Notes: a model not told the origin generated them from the sequence alone. DNA of 22,172 nt from Candidatus Woesearchaeota archaeon (GCA_019322475.1 JAHWIN010000002.1:1-22172); one strand, 5' to 3'; positions 1 through 7,506 are shown, numbered from the stretch's first letter. Numbers and translations: made by a program.

Positions 1-75
1 GATAAGATACTAAGCCTGCCCATAGAAGGCCTGAAAAAAGCCTGGACTACAGGCTTGAAGGAGGCTTTGGAATGA
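1..75 (+). CDS. purL: PurL C-terminus (phosphoribosylformylglycinamidine synthase large subunit), partial
   Basis: An open frame enters from the left edge and stops with TGA at 73-75, giving a 24-residue tail that includes LPIEGLKKAW. This resembles the usual C-terminal tail of PurL, where a 'L..L..AW' helix ends the protein. The assignment leans on context: purQ and purS lie just downstream, and the three subunits together form FGAM synthase, the fourth step of purine synthesis. The stop overlaps the next start as ATGA, so translation is probably coupled. Only the tail is visible, so the identity is an inference. Confidence 0.6.
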   Translation, partial: DKILSLPIEGLKKAWTTGLKEALE

Positions 76-680
76 TAAAGGCTGTTTTGGTTGATTTTGG
101 AGGTGTCTTATTTACTCGTGGAACTGAAATATTCTATGAAAAGCACCTGAAGAAGCTGGGGGTTACAAAAGAGCAGTTCAGATGCACGTTTGCTTTCGGT
201 TCTGAGTTAGGTGTGGCTTATAGGATAAATGATATAAGTGAAAAAGAGTTCTGGGAGCGTGTATTGGATAAGATAAAGGTGGATATTGACCCCAAGGAGT
301 ATGCAGATAGATGGCGATCCTGTTATGATATAAAGGATGAGACAAGGCAGTTTATAAGAGAGCTGAGGGATAAAGGCTATCTTGTCCTTGGAGCCTCAAA
401 CAATAATATTGAAAGGGCCAAATACCTGGAAAAAAAATATTCCATAAGCAGGGATTTTGATAGGATATACTACTCGTTTGATATAAATAGGATAAAGCCT
501 AATATTGATTATTTCGAGTACATATTGGACGACCAAAAGCTAAGCCCTCAAGAATGCCTTTTTATCGATGACAGGGAAAAGAACCTTGTCCCTGCCAGGA
601 AGCTGGGGATGAAAACTGTCTTATTTAAGGATGTTAAGAAGCTGAAGAAAAAGTTCGAGGAGATAAGATGGCCAGCATAG
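72..680 (+). CDS. HAD-superfamily hydrolase (subfamily IA type), phosphatase-like
   Basis: A 202-residue protein with the four HAD motifs. Motif I is DFGGVLF (Asp8 nucleophile; the usual second Asp is Gly10, as in the DxGGVL phosphatase subgroup). Motif II is SNN around residues 109-111, motif III is Lys142 in IKPN, and motif IV is FIDDREKN with Asp166/Asp167. The region at about residues 15-90 forms the helical cap. The substrate is unknown. The gene starts inside the purL stop (ATGA) and its end overlaps purQ by 13 nt, so it is embedded in the FGAM synthase operon. A phosphatase acting on a purine-pathway nucleotide is an inference from position only. The replaced second Asp may alter general acid catalysis, though many HAD members tolerate it. 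Confidence 0.85.
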   Translation: MIKAVLVDFGGVLFTRGTEIFYEKHLKKLGVTKEQFRCTFAFGSELGVAYRINDISEKEFWERVLDKIKVDIDPKEYADRWRSCYDIKDETRQFIRELRDKGYLVLGASNNNIERAKYLEKKYSISRDFDRIYYSFDINRIKPNIDYFEYILDDQKLSPQECLFIDDREKNLVPARKLGMKTVLFKDVKKLKKKFEEIRWPA

Positions 681-1429
681 CAGTGATATTATTCCCGGGA
701 AGCAATTGCGAGAACGAGACAGCCAGGGCTGTAGAGTCCGTAGGAATGAAAGCAGATATAGTAAGATGGAACAGCTCAAAAAGCCTCAGCTCTTATGATG
801 GTTATATCATCCCTGGAGGATGGAGCTATGAAGACCGCATAAGGGCCGGAATAATATCTGCCCAGGACCCCATCATGAAAGTCCTGAAAAAAGAGTCTGA
901 AAAGGGAAAGCCCATCCTGGGCATATGCAACGGCTGCCAGATCCTGGTTGAATCAGGCCTCATCCCAGGCCTGAAAGATAAGGTCCAGATGGCACTAGCC
1001 CCCAATATAAACCCGTTCATCTCAGGCTTCTACTGCACCTGGGTAAGGATAAAGCACTCCTCTAAAAGATCAAAAGCTTTCAATATAGCCCTTGAAGATA
1101 ATGAAATCATGCAGGTTCCGATAGCCCACGCAGAAGGCAGGTTCACCACAAAGGACAATACCCTCATACGGCAGCTTATATCTGGTGATCAGCTGTTGTT
1201 CAGGTACTGTGACGAGCTTGGAAACATCTCTGATAAGTTTCCCTTTAACCCGAACGGAAGCCTAATTAACATTGCAGGCATCTGCAATAAAAAAGGCAAT
1301 GTCCTCGCTATGATGCCCCATCCTGAGAGAGCCGCATGGGCGCATCAGGTTCCTGAATCTCACGATAAGGGAGAATCCCCTGCTCCTGGAAGAAAGATCT
1401 TTGAGTCGATGAAGGAGTATTTAAGGTAA
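668..1429 (+). CDS. purQ: PurQ, glutaminase subunit of FGAM synthase
   Basis: A 253-residue class I glutamine amidotransferase. It begins with the PurQ signature FPGSNCENE, followed by GGWSYEDRIRAG at about residues 50-61. The nucleophile elbow GICNGCQ places catalytic Cys87, and MMPHPERA gives His218 and Glu220 of the triad. PurQ releases ammonia from glutamine and passes it to PurL for the FGAR to FGAM step, with PurS bridging the subunits. The start overlaps the HAD gene by 13 nt. The downstream purS-like gene follows after a 13-nt gap. The length fits archaeal PurQ proteins. Confidence 0.96.
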   Translation: MASIAVILFPGSNCENETARAVESVGMKADIVRWNSSKSLSSYDGYIIPGGWSYEDRIRAGIISAQDPIMKVLKKESEKGKPILGICNGCQILVESGLIPGLKDKVQMALAPNINPFISGFYCTWVRIKHSSKRSKAFNIALEDNEIMQVPIAHAEGRFTTKDNTLIRQLISGDQLLFRYCDELGNISDKFPFNPNGSLINIAGICNKKGNVLAMMPHPERAAWAHQVPESHDKGESPAPGRKIFESMKEYLR

Positions 1430-1442
1430 GGCACGATACAAG

Positions 1443-1874
1443 ATGGCAAAAGCAGAACTGTTTGTAGGATTGAAGATCCCTGACACCACAGCGATAACAG
1501 CCTTAAACACGATAAAAAGGATGGGCTATCCTGTTGAAAAGCTGAAGAGGCAGCTTTATTACAGCTTTGATATAGAAGGCGATCTTGAAAGCTTCAGGAA
1601 AAAGATAGGGAAGACAGACATCCTGGTCAACGCCAACAAGAACACCCATTCAACAAAGCTGGAAAAGAAAAAAGATGCAGTCTATATCCTGGTTAAAGAC
1701 ACAGGCGACAGCTGTTCCTCATTGTTAAAAACCCTGCACAGCCTTGGCTTAAAAGGCATAAGGTCTATGGAAAAAGGAGTTCTATGGGAGCTCCATACAG
1801 ATAAGGAAACAGCCATAGAGATAGCAGATAAGCTTCTCTATAATGAAAACTATCAGGAGATTGAGGTTTTATAG
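1443..1874 (+). CDS. purS: PurS-like protein, apparently a tandem duplication of the PurS fold
   Basis: A 143-residue protein, nearly twice the usual PurS length of about 80. The N-terminal half (about 3-72) begins ELFVGLKIPDT and has the PurS-like 'aL..ikrmGY' helix. The C-terminal half (about 76-143) repeats the layout (YILVKDTGDS, then a helix ending LHSLGLKGI) and finishes with the PurS-like end ADKLLYNENYQEIEVL. PurS joins PurL and PurQ and helps ammonia transfer. It normally dimerises, so a fused pair would be a covalent dimer. It follows purQ in the same transcription unit. I recognise the family from the ends, the length logic and the context; the duplication is my reading and was not tested by alignment software. 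Confidence 0.75.
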   Translation: MAKAELFVGLKIPDTTAITALNTIKRMGYPVEKLKRQLYYSFDIEGDLESFRKKIGKTDILVNANKNTHSTKLEKKKDAVYILVKDTGDSCSSLLKTLHSLGLKGIRSMEKGVLWELHTDKETAIEIADKLLYNENYQEIEVL

Positions 1875-1914
1875 CTATCTTATCCTTGCTGTATGCCTGC
1901 TCAACACTTTCACA

Positions 1915-1947
1915 ACATTTAAAAAAAGAGCTATATTTCATTATATA
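1915..1947 (+). promoter_or_regulatory. Promoter of guaA (TATA-like box, leaderless start)
   Basis: A TTTAAAAAA box at 1918-1926 is centred about 25 bp upstream of the guaA ATG at 1947. No Shine-Dalgarno sequence lies before the start. This spacing puts the transcript start at or next to the ATG, as in other leading genes of the window. Confidence 0.6.
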
Positions 1948-3479
1948 TGCTGCTGGTAATAAATTACGGAGGGCAGACCTGCCACCTGATATCAAAGCGG
2001 ATCAGGTCTTTTAATGTCTATTCTGAGATTCTTCCTTACGATACATCTGTGGATGACATTAAAAAGCTCAGCCCTGCAGGCATAATCCTTTCAGGAGGCC
2101 CGTCTTCGGTTTATTCTCCAAAAGCCCCCACCTCCAGCAAAGAGATTCTCGGATTAGGACTGCCTGTATTGGGGATATGCTACGGCCAGCAGCTTATAGG
2201 AAAGCAGTTAGGCGGAAAGATATCGCCCAACAAGGTAAAGGAATACGGAAAGACAATGCTGAAGATAAGGGATAGGTGCGCCTTGTTCAAAGGATTGAAA
2301 GAAGAAGAGCAGGTCTGGATGTCCCATGGGGATTCTGTTGAAGAGCTTCCGGAAGGCTTTATCTCCCTGGCATCTACAGCCTCATGCAAGAATGCATCTA
2401 TAGGAAACCTAAAGAAAAATATCTACGGAGTCCAGTTCCATCCGGAAGTTACTCATACGATAAATGGCGATAAGATCCTCAAAAACTTCATCTTCGGGAT
2501 ATGCAGGGCTGAAAAAGATTTCGATATAAAGGATATGGCGGGGCAGCTGATAGAGGGTATAAAAAAAGAGGCAGGAGACAGCCACGTGATGATGGGCATA
2601 TCTGGAGGTGTTGATTCGACAGTTGCCGCAGCTTTGATATCTAAAGCGATAGGAAAACGACTCCATGGCGTCTTTATAGACCACGGCCTGACAAGAAAGA
2701 ACGAGGTGAAGATAGTCAGGCAAAGGTACGATAATCTGGGCTTAAGCATAAGATATGTAGATGCTTCTTCTGTATTCCTTAAAAATCTGGAAGGGATATC
2801 AGATCCGGAAGAGAAAAGAAAGGTTATTGCAGATACATTCATAAGGGTTTTTGAAAAGCAGGCAAGATTACTGGAGGAAAAATACGAAAAGATAAGGTTC
2901 CTGGCCCAGGGGACGATCTATCCTGACAGGATAGAGTCCGCACAGCCTTCAAAAGAGGCTGACAAGATAAAGAGCCACCATAATGTTGTCCTTCCAAAGA
3001 AGATGAAGTTAAGGCTTATAGAGCCTTTAAAGGATTTCTATAAGGATGACGTCAGGCTTCTTGGAGAAGAGCTCGGCCTTCCGAAAGAGCTTTTGTACAG
3101 GCACCCTTTTCCCGGCCCTGGGCTGGCTGTAAGGATTATAGGGGAGATAACCCCTGAACGGATACAGACCCTAAAGGAAGCAGACCACATCTTCATCTTA
3201 GAGCTGAAGAAAAATAACCTCTATGACAAGGTATGGCAGGCATTTGCAGTTCTGCTCCCTGTAAAGACCGTAGGCGTTATGGGAGACTCAAGGACCTATG
3301 AAAATATAATATCATTAAGGGCAGTGACAAGCAGGGACGCCATGACAGCTGACTGGGCAAAGCTCCCTTACTCATTTCTGGAAAATCTCTCAAACAGGAT
3401 AATAAACGAGGTTAAAGGCGTCAACCGTGTAGTCTATGACATATCTCAGAAGCCGCCTGCAACCATAGAGTATGAATGA
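1947..3479 (+). CDS. guaA: GMP synthase (glutamine-hydrolysing), fused two-domain form
   Basis: A 510-residue enzyme converting XMP, ATP and glutamine to GMP. The N-terminal class I glutaminase has Cys78 in GICYGQQ and His163/Glu165 in QFHPEVTHT. The PP-loop ATP pyrophosphatase follows with SGGVDST at 217-223. The C-terminal dimerisation region contains RHPFPGPGLAVR and ends PPATIEYE, close to the usual GTIEWE end. The protein appears complete. Many archaea encode the glutaminase and synthetase as separate subunits, so this single chain is the bacterial/eukaryotic arrangement. The gene has its own TATA box, so it can be expressed apart from the pur genes just upstream. Confidence 0.98.
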   Translation: MLLVINYGGQTCHLISKRIRSFNVYSEILPYDTSVDDIKKLSPAGIILSGGPSSVYSPKAPTSSKEILGLGLPVLGICYGQQLIGKQLGGKISPNKVKEYGKTMLKIRDRCALFKGLKEEEQVWMSHGDSVEELPEGFISLASTASCKNASIGNLKKNIYGVQFHPEVTHTINGDKILKNFIFGICRAEKDFDIKDMAGQLIEGIKKEAGDSHVMMGISGGVDSTVAAALISKAIGKRLHGVFIDHGLTRKNEVKIVRQRYDNLGLSIRYVDASSVFLKNLEGISDPEEKRKVIADTFIRVFEKQARLLEEKYEKIRFLAQGTIYPDRIESAQPSKEADKIKSHHNVVLPKKMKLRLIEPLKDFYKDDVRLLGEELGLPKELLYRHPFPGPGLAVRIIGEITPERIQTLKEADHIFILELKKNNLYDKVWQAFAVLLPVKTVGVMGDSRTYENIISLRAVTSRDAMTADWAKLPYSFLENLSNRIINEVKGVNRVVYDISQKPPATIEYE

Positions 3480-3642
3480 AGTTTTCTTAGGGATCTTTGG
3501 CGTTTGCAAAGGAAGCATAAGCATAACCTCTCCAAAGAAGCTGGTAACGAAAAAGTTCATGTGGTTTTAACAGTTACCCAAAATAAAAAACAAGGAAAAC
3601 ATATAGAAACTTTTAAATTAAACCTCTTCTTCTTGCTCTATC
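3480..3642. other. Intergenic region with promoter of the flavoprotein gene
   Basis: There is no convincing gene here. TTTTAAAT at 3611-3618 is centred about 27 bp before the ATG at 3643 and fits a leaderless promoter. No Shine-Dalgarno sequence precedes that start. No clear terminator for guaA is visible. Confidence 0.5.
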
Positions 3643-4917
3643 ATGGAAAAGATAGTTATATTGGGCCTTGGAGCAGCAGGATTTGGAGCAGCGCTGGCAG
3701 CAAAAAAGCAGGACAGGTCTGCAGAGATAACTATAATCGATGAAAAGGATTTTGGCCTTATGCATCAGTGCGGCCTCCCTTTCACATTAGAGGGAAAGAT
3801 GCCTGATTTCTCAGGACTGAAGCATGATATAAGCGCAGGTAAGATGGGGATGAATCTTCTAAAAAGCTGCACAGTCAAAAGCATAGACTTCAGCAAAAAG
3901 ACTATTGATTATAAAAAGGAAGATAAGGTCCAGAAGATAAGCTACACAAAGCTCATAATAGCCTCAGGCTCTAAGCCTTTTATCCCGCCTATAAAGACGG
4001 ATAATAAGATATTCACTGTCCACGACCTAAACTCATCAGAAGAGCTAAGCAAAAGCATAAAAAAAGGGGAAAAGGCAGTCATAATAGGCGCAGGCGCCAT
4101 CGGCCTGGAGACAGCAGCAGCCCTGAAGAAAAAAGGGATGGATGTAAAGGTCATAGACATGCTCCCTTCAGCATTTCCAAAAGCAATAGACCCTGATATA
4201 TCTTCTATTTTGGAGGAAAAGCTTAAGGAAAAAGGGATAATGCTTGAATTGGGAAAAAAGGTAGAAGAGATAACTGAAAAAGCCATTGTAGTTGCAGCAG
4301 CAGGAGTAGTTCCTAATATCCCTTTCATAGAAAAAAGCGAAATCAAAACCTCAAAATGGGGCATAGAAGTCAGCCAAAAGATGCAAACCTCGATAAAAGA
4401 TGTCTATGCAGCAGGGGACTGCTGTTCTGTAAGCTCATTGATAAACAACGAAAAGATGCCCTCCCAGATGGCAAACAACGCATATAAGCAGGGAGTGATA
4501 GCAGGGGCAAACGCTGCCGGAGCAAAAAAGTCTTATCCCGGCATCCTCAACACATTCACCTCCCTTATAGGGGATATAGAGATTGCAGCAGTAGGATTCA
4601 ATTCTTATTTTGCAGGCAGATATGGCATAAAGCCTATAGCAGGAAAGGCCAAGGGAAAGGTCCTTCCGGAATGGTTTGCACATTCCAGCGAAGAGCTGGC
4701 AGTAAAGCTTATTGCAGATGAAAAAGGAAAAGTGATAGGCGCTCAGGCAATAGGCCCTGGTGCAAAAGAGAGGATAAACATAGTGTCAGCATCGATAAAG
4801 GCAGGGTTTAATTTAAGGGATATAGCAGACCTGGAGCTTGCATACTGCCCTGCCCTTTCAGATTACTATGATGTTTTGGTAAGGGCTGCTGAATTGGGCT
4901 TAAGAAAGATTCGTTAG
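3643..4917 (+). CDS. FAD-dependent pyridine nucleotide-disulfide oxidoreductase (CoA-disulfide reductase/NADH oxidase type)
   Basis: A 424-residue flavoenzyme. The N-terminal FAD site reads VILGLGAAGFGAA (about 5-17). A single redox Cys43 sits in CGLPF, matching the class with one active cysteine (CoA-disulfide or persulfide reductases, NADH oxidases) rather than a CxxxxC disulfide. The NAD(P)H site GAGAIGLE is at 149-156, the second FAD motif VYAAGDC at about 254-260, and the C-terminal dimerisation domain starts near 300. The segment between KKVEEI and AAAGVVPN is shorter than in most relatives, apparently missing the usual beta-hairpin. It stands alone on a leaderless promoter. The true substrate (CoA disulfide, polysulfide, oxygen) cannot be told from sequence alone. 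Confidence 0.9.
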   Translation: MEKIVILGLGAAGFGAALAAKKQDRSAEITIIDEKDFGLMHQCGLPFTLEGKMPDFSGLKHDISAGKMGMNLLKSCTVKSIDFSKKTIDYKKEDKVQKISYTKLIIASGSKPFIPPIKTDNKIFTVHDLNSSEELSKSIKKGEKAVIIGAGAIGLETAAALKKKGMDVKVIDMLPSAFPKAIDPDISSILEEKLKEKGIMLELGKKVEEITEKAIVVAAAGVVPNIPFIEKSEIKTSKWGIEVSQKMQTSIKDVYAAGDCCSVSSLINNEKMPSQMANNAYKQGVIAGANAAGAKKSYPGILNTFTSLIGDIEIAAVGFNSYFAGRYGIKPIAGKAKGKVLPEWFAHSSEELAVKLIADEKGKVIGAQAIGPGAKERINIVSASIKAGFNLRDIADLELAYCPALSDYYDVLVRAAELGLRKIR

Positions 4918-4958
4918 TGTAAAGTTCTAAAGGATACATTTTAGTGATGAGTGCTGCT

Positions 4959-5014
4959 GTAGCACAGTGGCACTCCGCTTGCCGCATGCGGCATGCAGGG
5001 TGCCACTGTGCTAC
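4959..5014. repeat. 56-bp near-perfect palindrome (hairpin or cruciform)
   Basis: The segment is symmetric about 4986/4987. The outer arms 4959-4973 and 5000-5014 are exact 15-bp inverted copies (GTAGCACAGTGGCAC and its complement). The core 4980-4993 is an exact 14-bp palindrome. Only three of the 28 pairs fail (4974/4999, 4976/4997, 4979/4994), one of them a G-T wobble. It lies between the flavoprotein stop and the lipA promoter. As RNA it would form a very stable hairpin in both directions, but no strong U-tract follows. Confidence 0.9.
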
Positions 5015-5080
5015 GCCGCTATACGCTCTGGATGTTGCCTGATAGCAAACTTAACAGCTTTACCTTATGGTTTAGTAATC

Positions 5081-5111
5081 TTTTTAAAACAGCTTATGTT
5101 CTTTTTTATGA
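5081..5111 (+). promoter_or_regulatory. Promoter of lipA and start choice
   Basis: TTTTTAAAAC at 5081-5090 is TATA-like and sits about 22-25 bp before the consecutive ATGs at 5108 and 5111. It supports a leaderless start there and argues against the upstream in-frame ATG at 4967, which lies inside the palindrome. Confidence 0.55.
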
Positions 5112-5944
5112 TGAAACCAGAATGGCTAAAGGTCAATATGCCTTCCCCAGGATCATACAATAGGCTGAAAGGCATGTTAGGAAACTCTGTCCATACGATC
5201 TGTGAAGAGGCAAGATGCCCCAACATAGGCGAGTGCTGGAACCACGGAACAGCAACATTTCTTATATTGGGCGATATCTGCACAAGGAACTGCCTTTACT
5301 GCAATGTTAAGCATGGCACCCCTTCCAAGGTTGATTTCAAAGAGCCCCAAAGGATAGCAGATATAATAAAAAAGCTGGATCTAAAGTACGCTGTTATAAC
5401 CTCTGTTACAAGGGACGACCTGAAAGACGGAGGGGCAAGAATGTTCAAGGAGTCTATAAAGGCTGTCAGGAAAACTTCAGAAGCTAAGGTAGAGGTTCTT
5501 ACGCCCGATTTCATGGGAAACATACCCTCGATAAAGAGCGTATTGAGCGCAGAGCCCGATGTTTTTGCCCATAACATAGAGGTTGTCGAAAGGCTCTTCC
5601 CCATGGTAAGGTCCCAGGCAGATTATAGGAGGTCGATGGTATTTCTTAAAAATATAAAGGAGATAGACCCTAAGCAGATGACAAAGTCCAGCCTTATGGT
5701 AGGTTTAGGGGAGACTAAAGAAGAGATAATGAAGGTTATGAGGACCTTAAGGTTAGTCAAGGTTGACATACTTACGATAGGCCAGTACCTCCAGCCAAGA
5801 GCTGATCTTTCAAAGGTTGAAAGATACTACACACCAGAAGAGTTTGAAGGCCTAAAAAAGGAAGGATATAATCTGGGATTCACCCATGTTGAATCAGGCC
5901 CCTTGGTAAGGAGCAGCTACCATGCAGAAAGGGCTTTGAGATGA
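5108..5944 (+). CDS. lipA: Lipoyl synthase LipA (radical SAM)
   Basis: About 278 residues starting MMKPEWLKV. The auxiliary [4Fe-4S] ligands are Cys32, Cys37 and Cys43 (CEEARCPNIGEC). The radical SAM cluster cysteines are Cys58, Cys62 and Cys65 (CTRNCLYC). The C-terminal Arg-Ser-Ser-Tyr that ligates the auxiliary cluster is present in GPLVRSSYHAE. LipA inserts two sulfur atoms into protein-bound octanoyl groups. An in-frame extension back to 4967 exists but reads through a palindrome and encodes unrelated sequence, so I reject it. The gene leads a tight operon with an AlkD-like gene (1-nt gap) and a LipM-like gene, which would supply the octanoylated substrate. Confidence 0.97.
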   Translation: MMKPEWLKVNMPSPGSYNRLKGMLGNSVHTICEEARCPNIGECWNHGTATFLILGDICTRNCLYCNVKHGTPSKVDFKEPQRIADIIKKLDLKYAVITSVTRDDLKDGGARMFKESIKAVRKTSEAKVEVLTPDFMGNIPSIKSVLSAEPDVFAHNIEVVERLFPMVRSQADYRRSMVFLKNIKEIDPKQMTKSSLMVGLGETKEEIMKVMRTLRLVKVDILTIGQYLQPRADLSKVERYYTPEEFEGLKKEGYNLGFTHVESGPLVRSSYHAERALR

Positions 5945-5945
5945 T

Positions 5946-6701
5946 ATGATGCCTAAAGGTCCCGACCCTTTAATTCCAGGGATGCTTATGGTCGATCTGT
6001 CAACAAAAAGACGGATGAGCGATACGCTTAAGATGAACGCTGACAATATACTTAAAGAATTAAAAAAGCATTACAGCAAAAAGAACATAGATGGCATGAG
6101 GAGATTTGCTATCCCTGGAGAGATAGGGGTAAGTATCTATGTATTGAGGGATATGGCAAAAAGGATTGGAAAAGACCATAAGCTGGCATTGGAGCTATGG
6201 GATACAAAGGTCCATGAAGCAAGGCTTCTGGCATGCCTTGTAGCAGACCCTGAAAAGACAGACGAAGCCCTTATGGAAAAGATTGTTAAGGGCTTTAAGT
6301 CATGGGACCTATGTGACCAGTGCTGCTCTAACCTCTTTGACAAGACCGGTTTAGCCTATAAAAAAGCCCGAGAATGGGTAAAAAGAGAGGCGGAGTTTGT
6401 AAAAAGGGCAGGATTTGTGATGATGGCTGTCCTTGCTGTGCATGATAAGAAAGCAGAAGATAAGGTCTTTATCAATTTCCTCGAGATAATAAAAAAGAAC
6501 TCCCAAGATGAGAGGAACTTTGTCCGTAAAGCGGTCAACTGGGCTTTGAGGCAGATCGGCAAAAGAAACATAACTTTGAATAAAGCGGCCCTAAGGAAAG
6601 CCAGGGAGATATCTAAGATAAGCTCTAAATCCGCAAGATGGATAGCCTCAGATGCTATCAGGGAATTAAGCAGCGATAAGGTGCAAAATAGGTTAAGATG
6701 A
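5946..6701 (+). CDS. AlkD-like DNA alkylation repair protein (HEAT-like repeats)
   Basis: A 251-residue helical protein resembling the DNA alkylation repair (AlkD/AlkC) family: IGVSIYVLRDMAKRIG (about 58-73), a KSWDLCDQC segment with the family-typical W-D-x-x-D (about 119-127), KREAEFVKRAGFVMMA (about 146-161), and FVRKAVNWALRQIG near 195-208. Family members are glycosylases or DNA binders that recognise N3/N7-alkylpurines. About 23 N-terminal residues precede the conserved core, so ATG 6015 is an alternative start. It begins 1 nt after lipA and its stop overlaps the next gene as ATGA. A DNA repair gene between two lipoate genes has no obvious functional reason. Confidence 0.85.
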   Translation: MMPKGPDPLIPGMLMVDLSTKRRMSDTLKMNADNILKELKKHYSKKNIDGMRRFAIPGEIGVSIYVLRDMAKRIGKDHKLALELWDTKVHEARLLACLVADPEKTDEALMEKIVKGFKSWDLCDQCCSNLFDKTGLAYKKAREWVKREAEFVKRAGFVMMAVLAVHDKKAEDKVFINFLEIIKKNSQDERNFVRKAVNWALRQIGKRNITLNKAALRKAREISKISSKSARWIASDAIRELSSDKVQNRLR

Positions 6702-7468
6702 GATTCCGCCTTATAGACACAGGATACAACACCCCTTCGATGAACATGGCAATAGATGAAGCTCTGTTGTCCTCTAAGCTCCCTGTCCTCCGTTTCTACA
6801 GGTGGAGCCCTCCTGGGTTGAGCATAGGGCATTTTCAGCCTATCAGCAGCTTTGACCTTGAAGCGCTGAAGAAAAACAACATCAGCATGGTAAGGCGCAT
6901 GACAGGAGGCAACGCAGTCCTCCACGATGATGAGCTCACATACTCATTTATAACAGAAGAGTCCAGGATGCCGAAAGGTATCGTTGAAAGCTATAGGGAG
7001 ATAAGCAGGGCCCTGCTGCATGGCTTAAAGGCCCTCGGATTAGACGCAGTCATGAATGAGGATGTTGAAAAGGGGGAAAAAAGCCAGGTATGCTTCAATG
7101 ACCCCTCCTGGTATGAAATTCTTGTTGATGGAAAAAAGATAGTCGGCTCTGCCCAGAAAAGGGTGGGTGGAAAGCTGCTGCAGCATGGCGCCGTCTTGAT
7201 AGGCATAGACATCAGGAAGTACTGCTCTTTGTTCAAGAGCTTTAGCCCCGGGCTTCTCAAAAAAGCAGCCTCAAGGATGACATCCATAAATGATGGGCTG
7301 CAAGAAAAGGTCGATTACGAAAAAGTAAGGCAATCCATGGTAGAAGGCTTCAAAAAGGTGCATAATATAGAGTTCATTGAAGACAGCCTGGCCAAAAAAG
7401 AGTTGGAATCAGCAGAAGCCTTGGAGAAAAAGAAATATTCTTCTGAAGGATGGAATTTTAAGTTTTAG
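6698..7468 (+). CDS. Lipoyl/octanoyl transferase family protein, LipM-like
   Basis: A 256-residue member of the BPL_LplA_LipB fold. It shows MNMAIDEALL (about 15-24), RRMTGGNAVLHDDELTYSF (about 66-84), and CFNDPSWYEILVDGKKIVG (132-150) followed by SAQKR and LQHGAVLIG. The Lys in the GKKIVGSAQ stretch is the conserved family lysine. Cys132 before PSWYE resembles the thiol nucleophile position of LipM octanoyltransferases, which favours octanoyl transfer from acyl-ACP over ATP-dependent lipoate ligation. With lipA in the same operon this would make a de novo lipoylation pathway. LplA activity remains possible. No lipoate-dependent enzyme is in the window. The start overlaps the AlkD-like stop by 4 nt. 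Confidence 0.88.
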   Translation: MRFRLIDTGYNTPSMNMAIDEALLSSKLPVLRFYRWSPPGLSIGHFQPISSFDLEALKKNNISMVRRMTGGNAVLHDDELTYSFITEESRMPKGIVESYREISRALLHGLKALGLDAVMNEDVEKGEKSQVCFNDPSWYEILVDGKKIVGSAQKRVGGKLLQHGAVLIGIDIRKYCSLFKSFSPGLLKKAASRMTSINDGLQEKVDYEKVRQSMVEGFKKVHNIEFIEDSLAKKELESAEALEKKKYSSEGWNFKF

Positions 7469-7471
7469 CAA

Positions 7472-7506
7472 AAGCTTAATATATCCTGCATGTTTCCCAT
7501 TGCCCA
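7472..7506 (+). promoter_or_regulatory. Promoter of the ribL-like gene
   Basis: CTTAATATA at 7475-7483 is centred about 27 bp upstream of the ATG at 7506. It supports a leaderless start there and not the in-frame ATG at 7377, which lies inside the preceding gene. Confidence 0.55.

Noticed and set aside
3504..3743. 79-codon frame before and into the flavoprotein gene
   Set aside because: It overlaps 100 nt of a clear gene, lacks a recognisable domain and has low-complexity Lys-rich content. It is probably chance.
4967..5107. Longer N-terminus for LipA starting at 4967
   Set aside because: It would read through the 56-bp palindrome and encode sequence unlike LipA. A TATA box at 5081-5090 and the MKPEWL start at 5108/5111 fit the family.
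6356..6925. 189-codon minus-strand frame opposite the AlkD-like and LipM-like genes
   Set aside because: It is antisense to two well-supported genes and has no recognisable motif.
7377..7505. Earlier start for the RibL-like gene
   Set aside because: The extension overlaps the LipM-like gene in another frame and has no family similarity. The nucleotidyltransferase fold begins right at the 7506 ATG, which has a well-placed TATA box.
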